The notes under the pieces were generated by a model. The model did no database searches. It had not been told where the DNA came from and saw only the letters and a program-made list of their open reading frames with translations. Shown in pieces: positions 1-11,700 of a stretch of DNA of 64,000 bases. This DNA is from Takakia lepidozioides (Eukaryota; Streptophyta; Takakiopsida; Takakiales; Takakiaceae). Positions within the stretch are counted from its first letter, which is position 1. Every line of letters begins with the position of its first letter. A program made the translations under genes and the position numbers. The stretch covers positions 58,943,053 to 59,007,052 of the forward strand of contig CM060732.1 in the NCBI GenBank assembly GCA_030704615.1, in the 5' to 3' direction.

Positions 1-450
1 TTGGCACAAATCTCATAGAGGCTTATGCAGACACTGACTACGCGGCAGAGTTACAGATCGTAAATCAAGAAGCGGTTGTATAATACTTTTGAACCAAGGT
101 CCTGTCATATGGTGTAGTCGCAAACAAGCTTGTGCTACATCATTGTTTTTGTTGCCATTGTGGCACGAAAAGAGTTGTAGAGTCTAGGGCGCGTCTGGCA
201 AGCAATCAACCAAGCAATCGCAATCTGTTGAAATCAGAGATTATGCGAAGATAACAATGATAGCATTATTATTGAGCCACAGAGCACCAGTTGCAAAGAG
301 CTTGGTCAAGCCAGTTCCGACTTATGAGTGCATTGTTAATTAGAAGCCCATGAAGAGTGTCAATGTGTTGCATGGAAAGGCTTACTTGAGAAAATACTAT
401 CCTGCGCAGTGGAGGACATATAACAATAACATGAGACTGATTAGGGAATG
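1..450 (+). pseudogene. Copia-type RNase H remnant
   Basis: The first ~150 bases translate in two frames to pieces like the end of a Copia polyprotein: an EAYADTDYA segment near base 24 (resembling the A-Y-x-D-A-D-Y-A motif that opens Copia RNase H) and a GPVIWCSRKQACAT segment near base 105 (resembling the GPVSW-S-K-KQ strand). Stops and frame changes follow, so it is a dead fragment cut by the left window edge. The rest to 450 only loosely fits. It is on the opposite strand to the Copia RT piece at 1.57-2.4 kb, so the two are not one collinear element. Confidence is low because each matching block is short. Confidence 0.3.
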
Positions 451-690
451 GTTTAGTGATTGAGAAAACCCCAAACTTCAGGGTTTCTTCACTACCAACC
501 TGCGACATGATGAAAAATGTCAAGAAGAGGTAAAAAAAAGTACATTCAAGAAAGAGAAATCTCTCTAGCTGCTTTCCTCTTTGATCATGAAGGGACCACA
601 ATACAGATGCGCTGGAAGACAGAAAACATCTTCCAAAAGTTCAAGGAGTTTAAACACTCCAAGAACACAATTCCCCCTTGTAAAAGCTCT

Positions 691-805
691 GGCACAGAGT
701 TGGGAAAGAAAATGGCAGAGAGTAGAGAGCTGGGAATAAAGAAAATGTCATAGAGTACAGAGCTAGGAAAGAAAACTGCAGAGAGTACAGAGACACATGA
801 GGTTT
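691..805. repeat. Short tandem repeat, ~31-33 bp unit, about three copies
   Basis: Imperfect units built on the pattern acagagctgggaaagaaaa followed by tggcagagagt run head to tail. They give a purine-rich block. The surrounding 450-1290 stretch has no convincing gene; its small reading frames lack recognisable domains. Confidence 0.6.
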
Positions 806-1289
806 CTTTCCTTACCATCCTCAATGGTTTTCTTTAAGCTCCACTAGTGAGACCCCGGGAGCATGTGGCTCAAGATTTCTGAACTTCATGAGGTGAAGGC
901 TCCATCTCGCAGGCTCATGATCAGGAACAGCCTACCTATCTTAAGATGGAATAAGACTCCTCCATGGAGCAAAACCGCACGCGGGGAATCACGCGAGAAC
1001 ACTCCCTTTCAAAAAACAATACAGGGGAGGAAGCACTGGAAATTGAAGTATAAACCAACAATCTCAATTTCAGCTTTCTTTTTTTTTGTTTCAAGAAAGG
1101 GGACAGGAACCCCGAAAAAAGCATTTAAAGGTGAGGAAAAGATATGGGTGGCTGCCCCATGGCTTGACATGCCTTCATGGCTCTTCAGGTTTTTATTTTC
1201 CTCACCTTTCATTGATGCTTTCATTTTTTTTTCATTTTTTGTTTCTCCATGGAGACATTTCTTGAGACTGTATCTGACCTCTTGATTCA

Positions 1290-1660
1290 GCTTGCAGGTT
1301 TGGTGAGAAAATCGAAGACGACATTGTGGTTGAAATGGTGCTCAATGCTTTACCAGAAAGCTATGAATACTATGTCCAATCCGTTCTCAGCCAAAGGGAC
1401 CTTCCCACCATGGAGGAAATCACAGCCAATTTTTTGCATGAGGAAAGCACGGGGAGCTCAAGGGAAAGAAGGTGAAGGACACCGAGGCACTTTTCGTCAA
1501 GTTTCGGAAAATGCAGGGACCCAGCCGGCAGTTTGGTGACAAACGTGCCTTCGGAGTCAAGCACGACAAGAAACACTCAGCATGCAATCAACGCTACAAA
1601 AGTGGTCACTGGGCCAAAGATTGTGTTGTTCCCTACAGGTCTAGTGTTCGTGAGATAAAC
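1290..1660 (+). pseudogene. Copia Gag remnant (UBN2-type)
   Basis: Translation across two frames gives a segment with the DDIVVEMVLNALPESYE pattern and then LPTMEEITANFLHEE, which match the layout of the Gag polypeptide domain of plant Copia elements (UBN2 family). Farther on is a degraded zinc knuckle near 1580-1625, where CNQRYKSGHWAKDC has tyrosine at the expected second cysteine of CX2CX4HX4C. There is a frame change near 1,480 and no start codon, protease or integrase after it, so this is a truncated pseudogene. It faces the antisense RT piece that begins just downstream, which suggests two elements colliding or a rearrangement. Confidence 0.5.
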
Positions 1661-2400
1661 CAACTTGCCCACTTTCCTTCGATATTCGGTCACATTAGAG
1701 GGAGGTGTGCCCATGTCCAGCGTTAACTTTAAATTTTCAATCATAGGCACAGAGTGAGGATTACAGTTTGAGAAACCAAATTCCTCAAGCATCTATCTGA
1801 CATACCCCTCTGAGTGATCATGATGCCTTCATCGAGATGAAGGAACCTCGAAAGAACTTGGCTGCAACGTAAAGTTGAATCAAGCCAAGATCAATCATGT
1901 CATACTGAAGCTTGAGTTGGTCCTGTAGCCAAGTTATCTTCGTTGTATGGCTGCCTGTTAGGAGTACGTAGATCGTCAACATAGAGGATTAATAACACTA
2001 TCAGCCCATTTTCCTTGAGAATCTGAGGTTATAATCCGCATGAGACCTATCAAGACCCTGTGACTTAAGGCATGCGTCTATCTTGGCAATATACCAGGCC
2101 CTGGGAGCTTGTTTTAAACCATAGAGAGCTTTCAGCAGCTTACATATCTTAGTTTCATTCCCAGGCTCTTGAAATCCCTCCGGTTGTTTCATGAAGACTT
2201 CCTCCTTGAGTTCCCCATTCAAGAACGTCGTCTTGACATTAAGAGGAAAAATTTCTCATCCTGGGTGTGCTGCCAAAGCAACAATGGACCGGATGGTTGC
2301 CCATTTCACTGCGGGAGCAAAGGTCTCATCATAATCGATGCCTTCTCGTTGCAAAAATCGTCGTGCCACGAGGTGAGCTGTCAAGTTATTTTACCACTAG
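1570..2400 (-). pseudogene. Copia reverse transcriptase remnant
   Basis: Reading the minus strand from 2400 down gives, in order, blocks of the Copia RT family (RVT_2): a segment with [19 protein letters not shown] (about 2160-2230), [11 protein letters not shown] (about 2100), the catalytic LYVDDL (about 1970-1985) and then a C-terminal block with a TEYRRKVGKLVYL-like motif (about 1670). Frames change at least twice and stops interrupt, so it is not functional. The family normally continues into RNase H, which is missing here. Recognition of the RT is secure. Confidence 0.75.
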
Positions 2401-2419
2401 TGTGAAGTTAGCTAGGAAA

Positions 2420-3930
2420 TAACTAGCTTTTATATATTGACATTTGGGATTGACCCAAGTGTCAATCCAGGGGCCAATACATGTTTGGGCACCTGACGTT
2501 GTTATCTTCATGGCAGATCGCGGTGGGCTCATCTTTCTCGAGTTGAGCCTCACTGCGTCTAGCTATGGCGCCGTAGTGTGGATTCCCCATGGCGTGGGGT
2601 GCAATTGGCTCGACTTAATATATGAGTGATGTTTCCATGTGCAAGTATGTGAGTTTGAGAGAGCTTGTGTGCTTGTAATATTCTTTTCTTTATCACTCGA
2701 GAAAGATTAGCTCGAGTCTGTGAGTGCCAGGTTCGAGTTAGTTGTAGCACTTGTGTTTTCAGATCATGAGAAACAGTTCAGCCTAGAGTGCAGGGATCCG
2801 TGCATGAGCCTATCCAAAGCGGATAGAGTGCAAAGGCGAACAGGTTGCAGGTTTGCAATGGATAGAGAGGCGGTCAGTGTTGCATAGCTCAACGTTCTGG
2901 CAACTGAGTATGCGGTTCTAGTGTGAAGCGGAGGAGATGCTGGCCACAAGTGGGCGAACTGGTGGTCGTCTTCTTCAGCTGTAGGCCGAGTTAAGGAGCT
3001 GAAGAAATGTGAGCTGCGCATGGGAAGCTAGCATGTTGCAGGTTGGAGATGATATGATCAGCTCCACGTATTTCGGTTAGAAACTAGTTGTTGCGGGTAG
3101 ATGAGGAGCAACCGAATGGTGGAGCTGCGAGGGGATGCATCGCAACCCATTGGGAGCTTCAGCTCCAAGCTCATGAAGAGGTATGAGTGAAGAGAGGGAG
3201 CTGGTCCCTCTTGTGTGCAAATCAGTGCACTTGTGAAGCATGTGCTGAGTTGGAGTTTCAATCTGAAACTCAGCAGTGTAAGGGCTCTTGGAGTGGCAAG
3301 AGTGGGGCAGGAAGGGCAGCAGCGAGGCGTCCTAGAGCCAGGGGATATGCATGAGAAGTGCATGTGCACCAAGTTTGTAAATGTGTGTATTTTCAGATTC
3401 GTTTTTGCGAGCTTCATGAAGAAATGGAGCTTGTTGGGCAGCATATTGCTTGCTTGTTGAGTTTAGGGTGCCTCTAGTGGGTTGTGAGAGCCCAAGAGAG
3501 CATGGCAGCAGGCCTGGTGGCTTCGCAGAAGCCATAGCTCGGCGGCAGCAGGTGCAGGAGCAAACCCTAGTTCCAGAAGAGCTCGAGAACGCATGGGAAC
3601 TCGTTGGGAGTTCCAGGGAACGCAAGGAATAGTGGCCGTGATGGGCCGTTGGGGCGGTATCACGAGATACCACGAGCCCAGGTCGTGACTGTTGACCGTG
3701 ACCGTTGGAAGCCGTGGTGCGGACACAACGGGTGGGCACGGTGACCAGATCGTGGGGATGGCGGGCCGTGAAGGCTCGTGGGAGTGGTACCACGGGGTAT
3801 CACGGGGCAGCCCGTGGCCAACGAGCGCCTAGGGCGGGCCGTGAGGAGTCGTGGCGGTTGGAGCCACGGAAGGCCGTGAACAGGCGGAGTGAAAATAAAA
3901 TAAAATAAATAAATAAATAAAAATCACTCG
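2420..3930 (+). repeat. Divergent LTR and leader upstream of Ty3 copy A
   Basis: No coding sequence is convincing. Several short blocks match, in the same order, the LTR region at 9.48-10.0 kb: a GGATTCC...GGTGC-ATTGGCT-GACTTA block near 2580-2620, CTTTATCACT near 2690, a TGTGAGTGC block near 2720 and a TAG-GCACTTGT-TTT block near 2745. I infer a diverged 5' LTR of the same family followed by untranslated leader. From 3630 to 3890 the sequence is rich in repeated CCGTGA/CCACGG words in both orientations, and 3896-3920 is an A/T-rich AAAT microsatellite. The first ~150 codons of gag found in copy B are absent, so this end is rearranged. Confidence 0.45.
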
Positions 3931-5159
3931 TTTCGTGGGACCTTGATGGGGAGGCTGGGCTGCACGATGTTGAGATCGAGGAGTGGAGGATGTACTGGTC
4001 ACCCGACTATGTCTCCATCACTAGAGGCACTAGAGGCACAAGGGCAGCAGCCACACCGGCAGCTGCACCAGCAGGCGCAACAGCTACAACAGCAGCGTCC
4101 ACGAGCAGTAGTGAGACTAGTGGTACAGCAACTACGACGTCCACCCAAGCTACTGCTGCACCAGCACTTGTGGCAGTGCCTGCCTTCAACCCTGTTGTGG
4201 AGTTCTTCGAAGAGTTGAAAAGGAACTACCAAGGGATGAGGACAGAGAAGTTGAGGAGCTTGCAAGAGTTCCAACGGAAGCCTACTGAGAGCTTGAGGGA
4301 GGCTTTCACTCGCATGAGGCGCTTGATAAATGTAACCCAAGAGGTTATGGAGGCTCAGGCAGTCCAATTCTGGTACGGGATATTGGACAAGAAGCTGAGG
4401 AGAAGAGTGTGGGATGCAACTCTCCTACAAGCGGCCCAACCCACCTTAGCAAATGTGTTTTTGCTGGCAGAGCGGATAGAGCTCAACATGGTGGAGGAAC
4501 GAGTGGTCATGGTGGGATTTGCTAAGGAGACACCACGGGGTAGTGGTGCTCCTAGCCAGCCACTACCTCAACGTGTTCAAGGCAATAAGGGGGCTCAGGT
4601 GAAGCCCAGGGAAGGACAGAGAGGACCTCAGATGCAGGGGTCTCTCCCTTCATTTGCTGGCCAACAACGGGCGGATGTGGTGTGCTGGACATATGGAGGA
4701 CCCTATGTCAAGAAGGATTACCCAGAGGGAGGCAATGGTTTGGCACCGGCACAGCCTGCACAGTTGCAGTGTGGGCATTATGGCAAGTACGGGCATGGAG
4801 AGGCCCAGTGCTATGGTTTGCACCGTGAGTTGCGCCTAGGCCAGTTCCAAGGGAACAATGGTGGCCGGGGGCGAGGTGGAGCAGCCCAGAGAGGACGAGG
4901 TGGCAGGGCACGAGGTGCAGGCCAAAAGCAAGCTCAACATGGCCAAGGACGCGGAGGTCAGGGTGGTGACCAAGGCATGGCCAACCGGCTTCAGCAGCTA
5001 GAGCAGAGGCTCGCTGCCATGGCCACAGATCAGGTGGTACCGACTCCAAGGCCGGATGGTCCACCTCCTGCTCCTGAGGGAGGAGACTTGGGAGGCATGG
5101 GATTCATGTGCAAGGCAACATTACCACTACCACTATGTGCGGGGCAGAACTACCATTAG
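3930..5159 (+). pseudogene. gag: Ty3 copy A Gag (N-terminally truncated)
   Basis: From about 3950 the reading frame aligns with copy B gag from its VEIEEW segment onward. It has a low-complexity Ala/Thr linker, a helical Gag block (FNPVVEFFEELKRNYQG), a first zinc knuckle near 4680 that is damaged (CWTYGGPYVKKDY, with tyrosines where copy B keeps cysteine and histidine), a second knuckle near 4770-4810 (CGHYGKYGHGEAQC, second Cys changed to Tyr) and a Gly/Arg-rich nucleic-acid-binding tail (4855-4960). A 29-base insertion near 5,115 relative to B shifts the frame and gives the stop at 5157-5159. Removing the shift in thought would place Gag and protease in one frame. The N-terminal ~150 codons present in B are missing. 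Confidence 0.8.
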
Positions 5160-6142
5160 TGCAAGTGGAGTCAGTTGCGGCAGTGACTCGAGGAGCAGCA
5201 TGAGTTCCTGAGCCACGGGGTACGGAGGTGGAGTTGGATCTACAGCATGGGGAGGCAAGCCGTTATGCCAGGCTTCCTCAGTCATTCACATTGGTGGAGA
5301 CAGTGTCGACATCGTCCATGACACCTAGTTCTTGCCTGACTGTTACCGAGGCGGAGGTTACTATGCCATTGGGGAGAGCTATACGGGCAGCACCACTATC
5401 TAGTATTGCAAAGGCTACGGCAGCTAGTGTACTGCTGGGAGCGGCCACATCTGTGTGCCAGGGTCCATTGTTCTCGGCTACCATGATTGCAACGCCAGGG
5501 GTGAGACCAGCTGAGGTGTTTAGGCTGGCAGCTACATTCTGTGAGAGTGGGGAGGTTACTTCATCTTCTGCGGAGATAGTGGGAGGTGTAGTGTCGGAGG
5601 GATCCTCGGATGTGAGGGTCAAGACTGCCACGGTGGCACCATGGCAAGCTACAGCTGCCAGGTTGATGGAGCTGTCAGCTAGGCCAGCCATTGAGTGCAC
5701 CATGGTGACACCTGGAGTTGTGATGTTAGACAACCAGGATGGAATTTTCTATTTGAGTGGACCGGCAGCCAAGAGGTACCGGGCACTGCGAGTCTTGTTG
5801 GACTTGGGAGCTCAACCATTGATGTTGGGCAGAGCTGCTATTGCAGGTTTGGGCCTCACGGAGGCGGATATGGAGCCGTGCCCTTCCCAGATACAGACAT
5901 CTCTGGGAGGATCAGAGCAGGTTCGGGGCATGACACAGCATGAGTTGGCTATCCGACTACAGCCGGATCATCCTACAGATGGCTTAGTGATGAAAACCAA
6001 GGTCATTGTGACAGACACGGTCTCGTACGATGTCCTTGTTGGTGGGGCAGTGTTGTACCCCATGGGCTTCACCCTGGATTTTTGGGAGGAGTCAGCTTCC
6101 TATAGGCCTGGATGGCAGTCACGGGAGGGCCGGCATGTGTAG
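5160..6142 (+). pseudogene. Ty3 copy A aspartic protease region
   Basis: This reading frame carries a retropepsin-like segment near 5795-5830 whose active-site triad reads D-L-G-A, whereas copy B has the canonical D-S-G-A. A serine-to-leucine change at this position should abolish catalysis. Downstream are the hydrophobic strand MLGRAAIAGLGL and a segment ending in DVLVGGAVLYPMGFTLDFW, the usual C-terminal half of a retropepsin fold. A long low-complexity N-terminal region (5230-5640) links it to Gag. Private stops at 6140-6142 (TAG) and about nine codons later (TGA) separate it from the methyltransferase, which is in the same frame. Confidence 0.75.
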
Positions 6143-7759
6143 CTCCTCGTGACGTTCATATGAGGAGTTGCGGTTGCCCAGCGAGGCAAGATGCCGACAC
6201 TGGCAGCATTCACAGCTGCAGTGACTTGGCCTGGAGAGTTGTTGGATGGCAACACTCATTCAGATGATGTGTCACCTCTAGGAGAGCAGGATGACATGTA
6301 TGGTATGGCGGAGTTGTCTGTCATGGTTGCTCACACTCCATTGTGGGGCTCGAGCAAGGATTTGCAGCGGGTTACTGATTGTCGTGTGCAACAAGCCTGG
6401 GTAGATGCTTTTGTACCATCAGGAGAGGAGGACAATGCGGGGATTGCACCAGGACCACCTCAGTTGTCACCGTTGGACACCATACCGATTGTGTGGCAGT
6501 GTCCGGATGAAGGCATTTGCCTTCTGGACTTGTTTGGTGGGATCAGCACCGGATTGGTTGTTGTGCTACAGGCAGGTGTACCGGTACGGCATTACCTGTA
6601 TGTAGAGAGAGATGAGACTGCACGACACATCTCCTTATGCCATGTTGCTCAGTTGGGGCAGCAGTACCATGAGTTGTTGCCGGTGTCTGCAGTTCGTGGA
6701 TATCAGCAGGCCTTGCCAGCAGACATCTCTTTGCTGGGGACGCAGGATTTGGAGTGGGTTGGCTCCATTGATTTGGTAGTGGCAGGTTGGCCCTGCCAAG
6801 GGCATTCATTAGCCGGGCATGGCAATGGATTGCGAGACTCGAGGTTGGGTCTGTTTTGGGAGATGGTGTGGGTTTTACGTCACTTACAACTTCATCATGC
6901 TGTATCTCCAGCATACATCTTGGAGAATGAGCCACTGATGGGTGATTCTCGGGCCAAGGTGATGGCCAGTGTGCATTAAGTTCGGTCGTGGCTTGGGTCA
7001 GCAATGTTGCTGGATGCAGCTGCAGTGGGGTCACGGGCTCATCGTCCACGGTTATGGTGGACTAACTTGATGTCACCCGCACTGCTCAAGCGTGCATTTG
7101 ATGGGGTGCAGCGGCCAGCACACCTCACAGTGGATAGCATTTTGGACACAAGGAGGCAGTCTCAGCGTGTGAGACACGATGACCGTCTGCCTTTGGCAGT
7201 GGTCAACAAGGTGGGTCAACCACGAGCAGCACTACCTACACTACTCAGCTTCCCAGGATCGCATGCTTTCCGGGATAGTGGACCTGGCCTCCTATGGGAT
7301 GCTCAATTGCAGCAGTTAGTGGAGCCTAATGCCGACGAGCGAGAGCGGGCTATGGGCTTTTCCACTGGGACCACGGTGGTGCCTTCTCTTTCTGAGGTAT
7401 CACGTCATCAGGTGTTGGGGCCAGCGATGGATCTCAATTGCTTGATCTGGATTATCAACTTGGCTATGGCTGAGCAACGTAGAGTGCGGAGTGCACTTCC
7501 CTTGACGGTCTCTCTGCCTACCGAGACGGTACAGGCAGTGAATGGGGGCGTGCCGGTGAGGACCACGGGGTGTAGACATCCATGGCACACGTAGGAGGTG
7601 CTCGAGGTTCAGATGGAGTTGGCAGGCAAGGCGGTTGTGATGGATGAGGTTGGGGATTCTTCTCGGATTGAGGAGGTCCTCAATGATGAGACGATGGGGC
7701 AGGATGAGGCCTTGTCATTGACTGAGCAGGCAGGGAGTACTGCTCATGAGGTTGCGGCA
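6143..7759 (+). pseudogene. Ty3 copy A C5 cytosine methyltransferase domain
   Basis: A complete cytosine-C5 methyltransferase motif series lies between protease and RT. Motif I (LLDLFGGISTG, AdoMet binding) is at about 6521; motif IV with the catalytic cysteine (GWPCQGHS) has its Cys codon at 6794; motif VI reads LENEP at about 6920, where copy B has the usual ENV; motif VIII (HRPRLWWTN) is near 7040-7070; and a motif IX/X-like end (ERAMGF, then LGPAMDLN) is at 7345-7440. Motifs are in canonical, not permuted, order, and the layout resembles DNMT3-type enzymes. In-frame stops at 6977 (TAA, where B has CAA) and 7592 (TAG, where B has TGG) are private to A. A ~100-residue linker follows to 7759. 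Confidence 0.85.
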
Positions 7760-7768
7760 TAGCAACCA
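7760..7768 (+). promoter_or_regulatory. Candidate readthrough stop TAG CAA CCA (copy A)
   Basis: An in-frame TAG at 7760-7762 sits at the boundary between methyltransferase linker and RT module and is followed by CAA CCA. This matches the CAR-YYA context known to promote UAG readthrough (the tobacco mosaic virus type). The same nine bases occur at the same place in copy B, and the frame stays open on both sides. No other stop I compared is shared by A and B. Function is inferred, not shown. Confidence 0.5.
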
Positions 7769-9477
7769 CGAGACGCGTCTCCTAACTCTAAGTCTGCTGG
7801 ACTTAAGGTTGCAGTTATGGAGGACAATTGGGAGCCTGACATTGGACCCATTAGCACTGGAGGAGAGAGACGATGTATACGGCGGTTCCTGAGGGCTTAC
7901 AGGAATTGCTTTGCCTTCAGTTTTAAGGATCTGGGAGCATTGAAGGATCAGGAGATTCGGCCACGGACACGCCAATCTTTCGGAGATCCTATAGATACAG
8001 TGACATGGAGAGGTCTTTGATTCAGATGAGGACTCAAGATTTCTGCGAGGCTGGTTTGGTGGAGCTCTCTGGTGAAGAGTATACTTCAGCCACGATGCAA
8101 GCCAAGAAGGATGTCTATGGCAATTGGACGGAGAGACGTATGTGCGGTGACTACCAGCCTGTAAATCGTCAGACCAAGTCCGATAAGTATGCCATGCCCA
8201 AACCTGAGGAGATCTTTGATGCCATTGGGCATGCCAAGGTCTTTAGCACTTTGGACTTGCGGTCCGGATATCACCAGTTGCCGATCAAGGAGGCGGACAA
8301 GCAGAAGACGATATTCTGGGGGATCAATGAGCACGGGTAGGATTGTCTTTTGCTCGGTGCTACATAGATGACATCATCATCTTTAGTGTTACGGTGGAGG
8401 AGCACGAGAGACACCTTCAGGTGGTGTTTGAGCGCTTGAGAGCGCACGGATTGAAATTACATCCGGGGAAGTGCAAGTTCTTCCACAACCAGATTGAGTA
8501 TCTGGGCCACATGATATATCTTGGAGGATTGGGGGTGCAACAGATTAAGGTAGAGGCCATCGCATAGATTCCACGTCCCATGGATGTGAGCCGAGTTCGA
8601 GCTTTCATGGGGTTGGCAAACTACTATAGACGGTTTGTCAAGGGATTTAGTGCTATTGCAAAGGCTCTAACCAAGCTGACCAAGGTAGACTAGGAGTGGC
8701 AGTGGGAAGATGAGCAAGAGCGAGCTTTTCAGGAGCTCAAGGCGAGGTTGACCTCGGCGCCCATCTTGAGATGACTTATCAAGGGGTGTCTCTTTCAGCT
8801 GCATATAGATTGGAGCATGTTGGGGCTTGGAGCGGTGCTCACACATGTGGATGATGAGGGAAGAGAGTTTGTAGTGGCTTATGCTAGCCGCTTGAACAAT
8901 TTTGCAGAGTCTAAGTATAGCTCATATGAGGGGGAGTGCTTAGCTGTAGTGTGGGCCATGGCACACTTCATGTGCTATCTATACGGCAATCTCTTCACCC
9001 TTGTCACGGATCACTAGCCACTCAAGTGGCTGATGGAGTCAGACAAGCTTACGGGGAAGCTTGCACGGTGGGCACTTATACTCCAAGAGTATGACTTTCA
9101 AGTTGTGCATCGACCGGGTTTGGTCAATAGGGATGCGGACGGATTAAGTCGCAATCCATGCACGAGCCAGCAGGATGACACTGGAGCTCGGTGGCATGGT
9201 GAGACGGACGAGGAGATGGTGTCGGGATGGCATGCATCTGCCTTTTTGTGTATCTTGGCATCGGGAGGTCAGGTTGGACCTACAACAGGGATCACTGTAG
9301 ACGGAGTGTCTGAGGACCCTGAGGCTAATGATGAGTCAGGTGATGCCAGAGATATACATGAGGATTCGGTTGTGTTGGACTACCTCCGCATTGGAGACAC
9401 AACAGCTAGTGTGACTGCCAAGGAGAGGGATCAGATCCTGCAACGAGCCAAGATATTCAAGTGGATGGGATACACCT
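7763..9477 (+). pseudogene. pol: Ty3 copy A RT-RNase H with deletions
   Basis: The frame opens with a linker shared with copy B, then RT fingers/palm (KVFSTLDLRSGYHQLP near 8240-8290). A deletion near 8338 removes the segment that in B carries the QWRFLPFGL motif. The RT catalytic box survives as YIDDIIIFS at about 8367. RNase H follows (DWSMLGLGAVL near 8810; SKYSSYEGECLA near 8910), broken by stops where B has sense codons, for example TAG at about 9015 in the TDHQPL motif. The conserved text ends at 9477, early in the spacer before integrase, and continues directly into LTR sequence. Integrase and PHD finger are therefore absent. It cannot give active enzyme. Confidence 0.85.
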
Positions 9478-11095
9478 TGTCATGGTTTTAGTCATGGTTA
9501 TCTAGAATTACCTACTTCTAGTTAACTAGGACATTTTAGATATTTATATTTATATTTTGTGTGTTGGGACTTCATTTGGTCTCACATGCCAAGTGAGGTG
9601 TCGAGCCTCACTTGAGACATGGAGATAGGTTTTCCCCTTGTGAGTATTGAGGAGGCTCATCTTCTTGTAGTTGAGCCTCCATGAGCTTCTCTCACCTCCA
9701 TAGCTCTAGGTATTGAGAGGGAGTGAGTTGAGGGCTTTGTAGGGTGGATTCCTTTAGCAAAGGTGCCATTGGCTTGACTTAGTTTATGTGATAGAGTGGA
9801 TTTCAGTTGGAAGGACTAGGGCTTGTTCTTCATGTGATTGCTTCATGCTTTGAGAGCTTTCATTGTCTTCTACTTCTCTCATTTCTCATCTTTTATCACT
9901 ACAAGAAGATCACCTTATGCTTGTGAGTGCGGAGTGTAAAGATTAGTTTTGCACTTGTATTTTAAAGAGGTTGAGAGCTAGGAGAATTTAGCTCTTGTAT
10001 CACAAGGCTTGCAAGGGGTTGCAAGGAAAGGTGCTCGAGTATTGCATGCACCAAGGAGTTGGAGAGCTTGAGAAGAAAGCTCTTGAGTCACAAGATTTTG
10101 CAAGGATTGTAAGGAGGAAGTCTTGTGGAGAGTGACTAAAGGCTTGTTAGTGTTCATTTCACTATCAAGCTAGGGTTAAGCAAGTTCAAAGTGTGGATGT
10201 TGTGGAAGAGAAGCCAATGAGCTATATATGCTTGGGCTTGAAGACAATAAGGGCAAGCACTTGGAGAGCACTAAGAAGCTCAAGAGGTTTTGAAAGGGAG
10301 CATGTGAAGAAATCTTCCAATCATGGTGGTGTTGAGCCAAGCTTAGGGTGCCATTGGAAGGGCTTGGAGAACATGTGGTGGGAAATCCTTGAAGGGAAAT
10401 CATCATTCAATGTATGCATAGCTTCACCCTAACTATGTAATGTGACAAGAGGGGGAGGCAATACTTGGCTATTCATGCTCTTGGTAGTGCGAGCTTTGTG
10501 GTGGATAGTTGACCAAGCAAGTGGTGCATGTGTGGAGCATGCTCGCTTGAGTTTGTAAGTTCAAGTTTGAGAAGGGGAGCTCTTGAACTAGCAAGAGGTG
10601 AAGGCCTTTGAGATCCATTTGTGTGTGAAGTGGAGAGGTGTTGATTCATGTTATGATGAAGGAGAGCAACACATAGGCCAAGAGGTCATGAAACATGCAT
10701 TCAAATGACCACGGGGAGCACATGGATGATGGATTGGTGCAAGACCCCAAATGAGGCATATGGCGTGAGAGTGGGATCCAAGGCGGATTGCTTGGGAGCA
10801 TTATTGTAAGTGACAAACATTGCTCCTACACATTGAGATAATTTGTGTTGATTTGGAGCAATTGTCAAGTGATGAGGAGACAAATGCATTATTGCTTGGC
10901 AATGGAGATATGGTAGTTTGCAATCAAATCCCAAGGACTAGAAGGGGGATTGATTTGGTGGACAGTGACTTGCAAGTTGAGTTGGACCACTCTTGGTTGC
11001 ACATTGGGGTGGAAGAGAGCAAGAAGATGCCTCTTATGACCACCTAGAGACCATATTTTTGCTTGAGTAGAAGCATAGAAGTCAAGGACTTGCAT
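9478..11095 (+). repeat. LTR and adjoining noncoding region between copies A and B
   Basis: From 9478 the sequence (starting TGTCATGGTTTTAG) is nearly identical to 19,991-20,402 after copy B, so this is LTR sequence of the element, lacking the ~87 bases that precede it in B. It continues as G/T-rich noncoding DNA with many in-frame stops. I could not fix the right boundary of the LTR or a primer-binding site; I looked for the common plant initiator-Met tRNA complement and did not find it. Small open frames at 10.2-11.0 kb show no domain. Confidence 0.6.
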
Positions 11096-11119
11096 TCTAG
11101 CTCTTCATTACAAATCCTA

Positions 11120-11530
11120 GTAGAGTATGCTCAGACTATACCTCTGTTAGTATACCAAACAGGAGCTTGTCCCTTTGACTATACCTCTGTTGAGGTATCA
11201 CCATATGTGAACCCTAATGTGAGACTATACCTCTGTTAGTATACCAAACAGGAGCTTGTCCATTTTACTATACCTCTATTGAGGTATCACCATATGTGAA
11301 CCCTAATCAGCTCAGACTATACCTCTGTTAGTATACCAAACAGGAGCTTGTCCCTTTTACTATATCTCTGTTGAGGTATCACCATATGTGGACCTTAATC
11401 AGCTCAGACTATACCTCTGTTAGTATACCAAACAGAACCCTCATTTTCAGACTATACCTCTGTAAAGGTATCATCAACATAAGGGACCCTAGCAACCTCA
11501 GACTATACCTCTGTTAAGGTATCAACAGTG
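11120..11530. repeat. Tandem repeat array, ~85-120 bp unit, four to five copies
   Basis: Units share the words gactatacctctgttagtat, accaaacaggagcttgtcc and gaggtatcaccatatgtg. Each unit holds two arms (CTATACCTCTGTTAGTATACC and CTATACCTCTGTTGAGGTATCACC) that can base-pair within themselves through AGGTAT/ATACCT, so the array may form a chain of small stem-loops. It lies in the leader of copy B, ahead of gag. Confidence 0.75.
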
Positions 11531-11544
11531 AAAGGACTTAGTGA

Positions 11545-11700
11545 AATTTAAGGGCCTTTGGAGGATTGTTTGGAAGATATTTGAGGGCCCTTGGAGGAGT
11601 ATTTGGAGGATCTTTGGGGTCCTTGGAGGAGTGTTTGGAGGATCTTTGGGGTCCTTCGAGGACCCTTCGAGGAGCTTTGGTGGACAATGTTGAAGAGCTC
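11545..11700. repeat. Purine-rich tandem repeat, ~30 bp unit
   Basis: The phrases ggaggatctttggggtcctt and ggaggagtgtttggagg recur four to five times with small changes. The region 11,700-12,340 that follows is the noncoding leader of copy B, with a duplicated block gatgaccagcagaccat / gatgaccagcaagaccacc around 12,110-12,175. Confidence 0.6.

Noticed and set aside
863-1285. 140-codon frame on +
   Set aside because: Low-complexity Phe/Lys text from poly-T and poly-A stretches, no domain, no splice context.
10176-11095. Small frames inside the LTR region between copies A and B
   Set aside because: Noncoding LTR/leader sequence; frames are short, on both strands and not kept in the other LTR copy.
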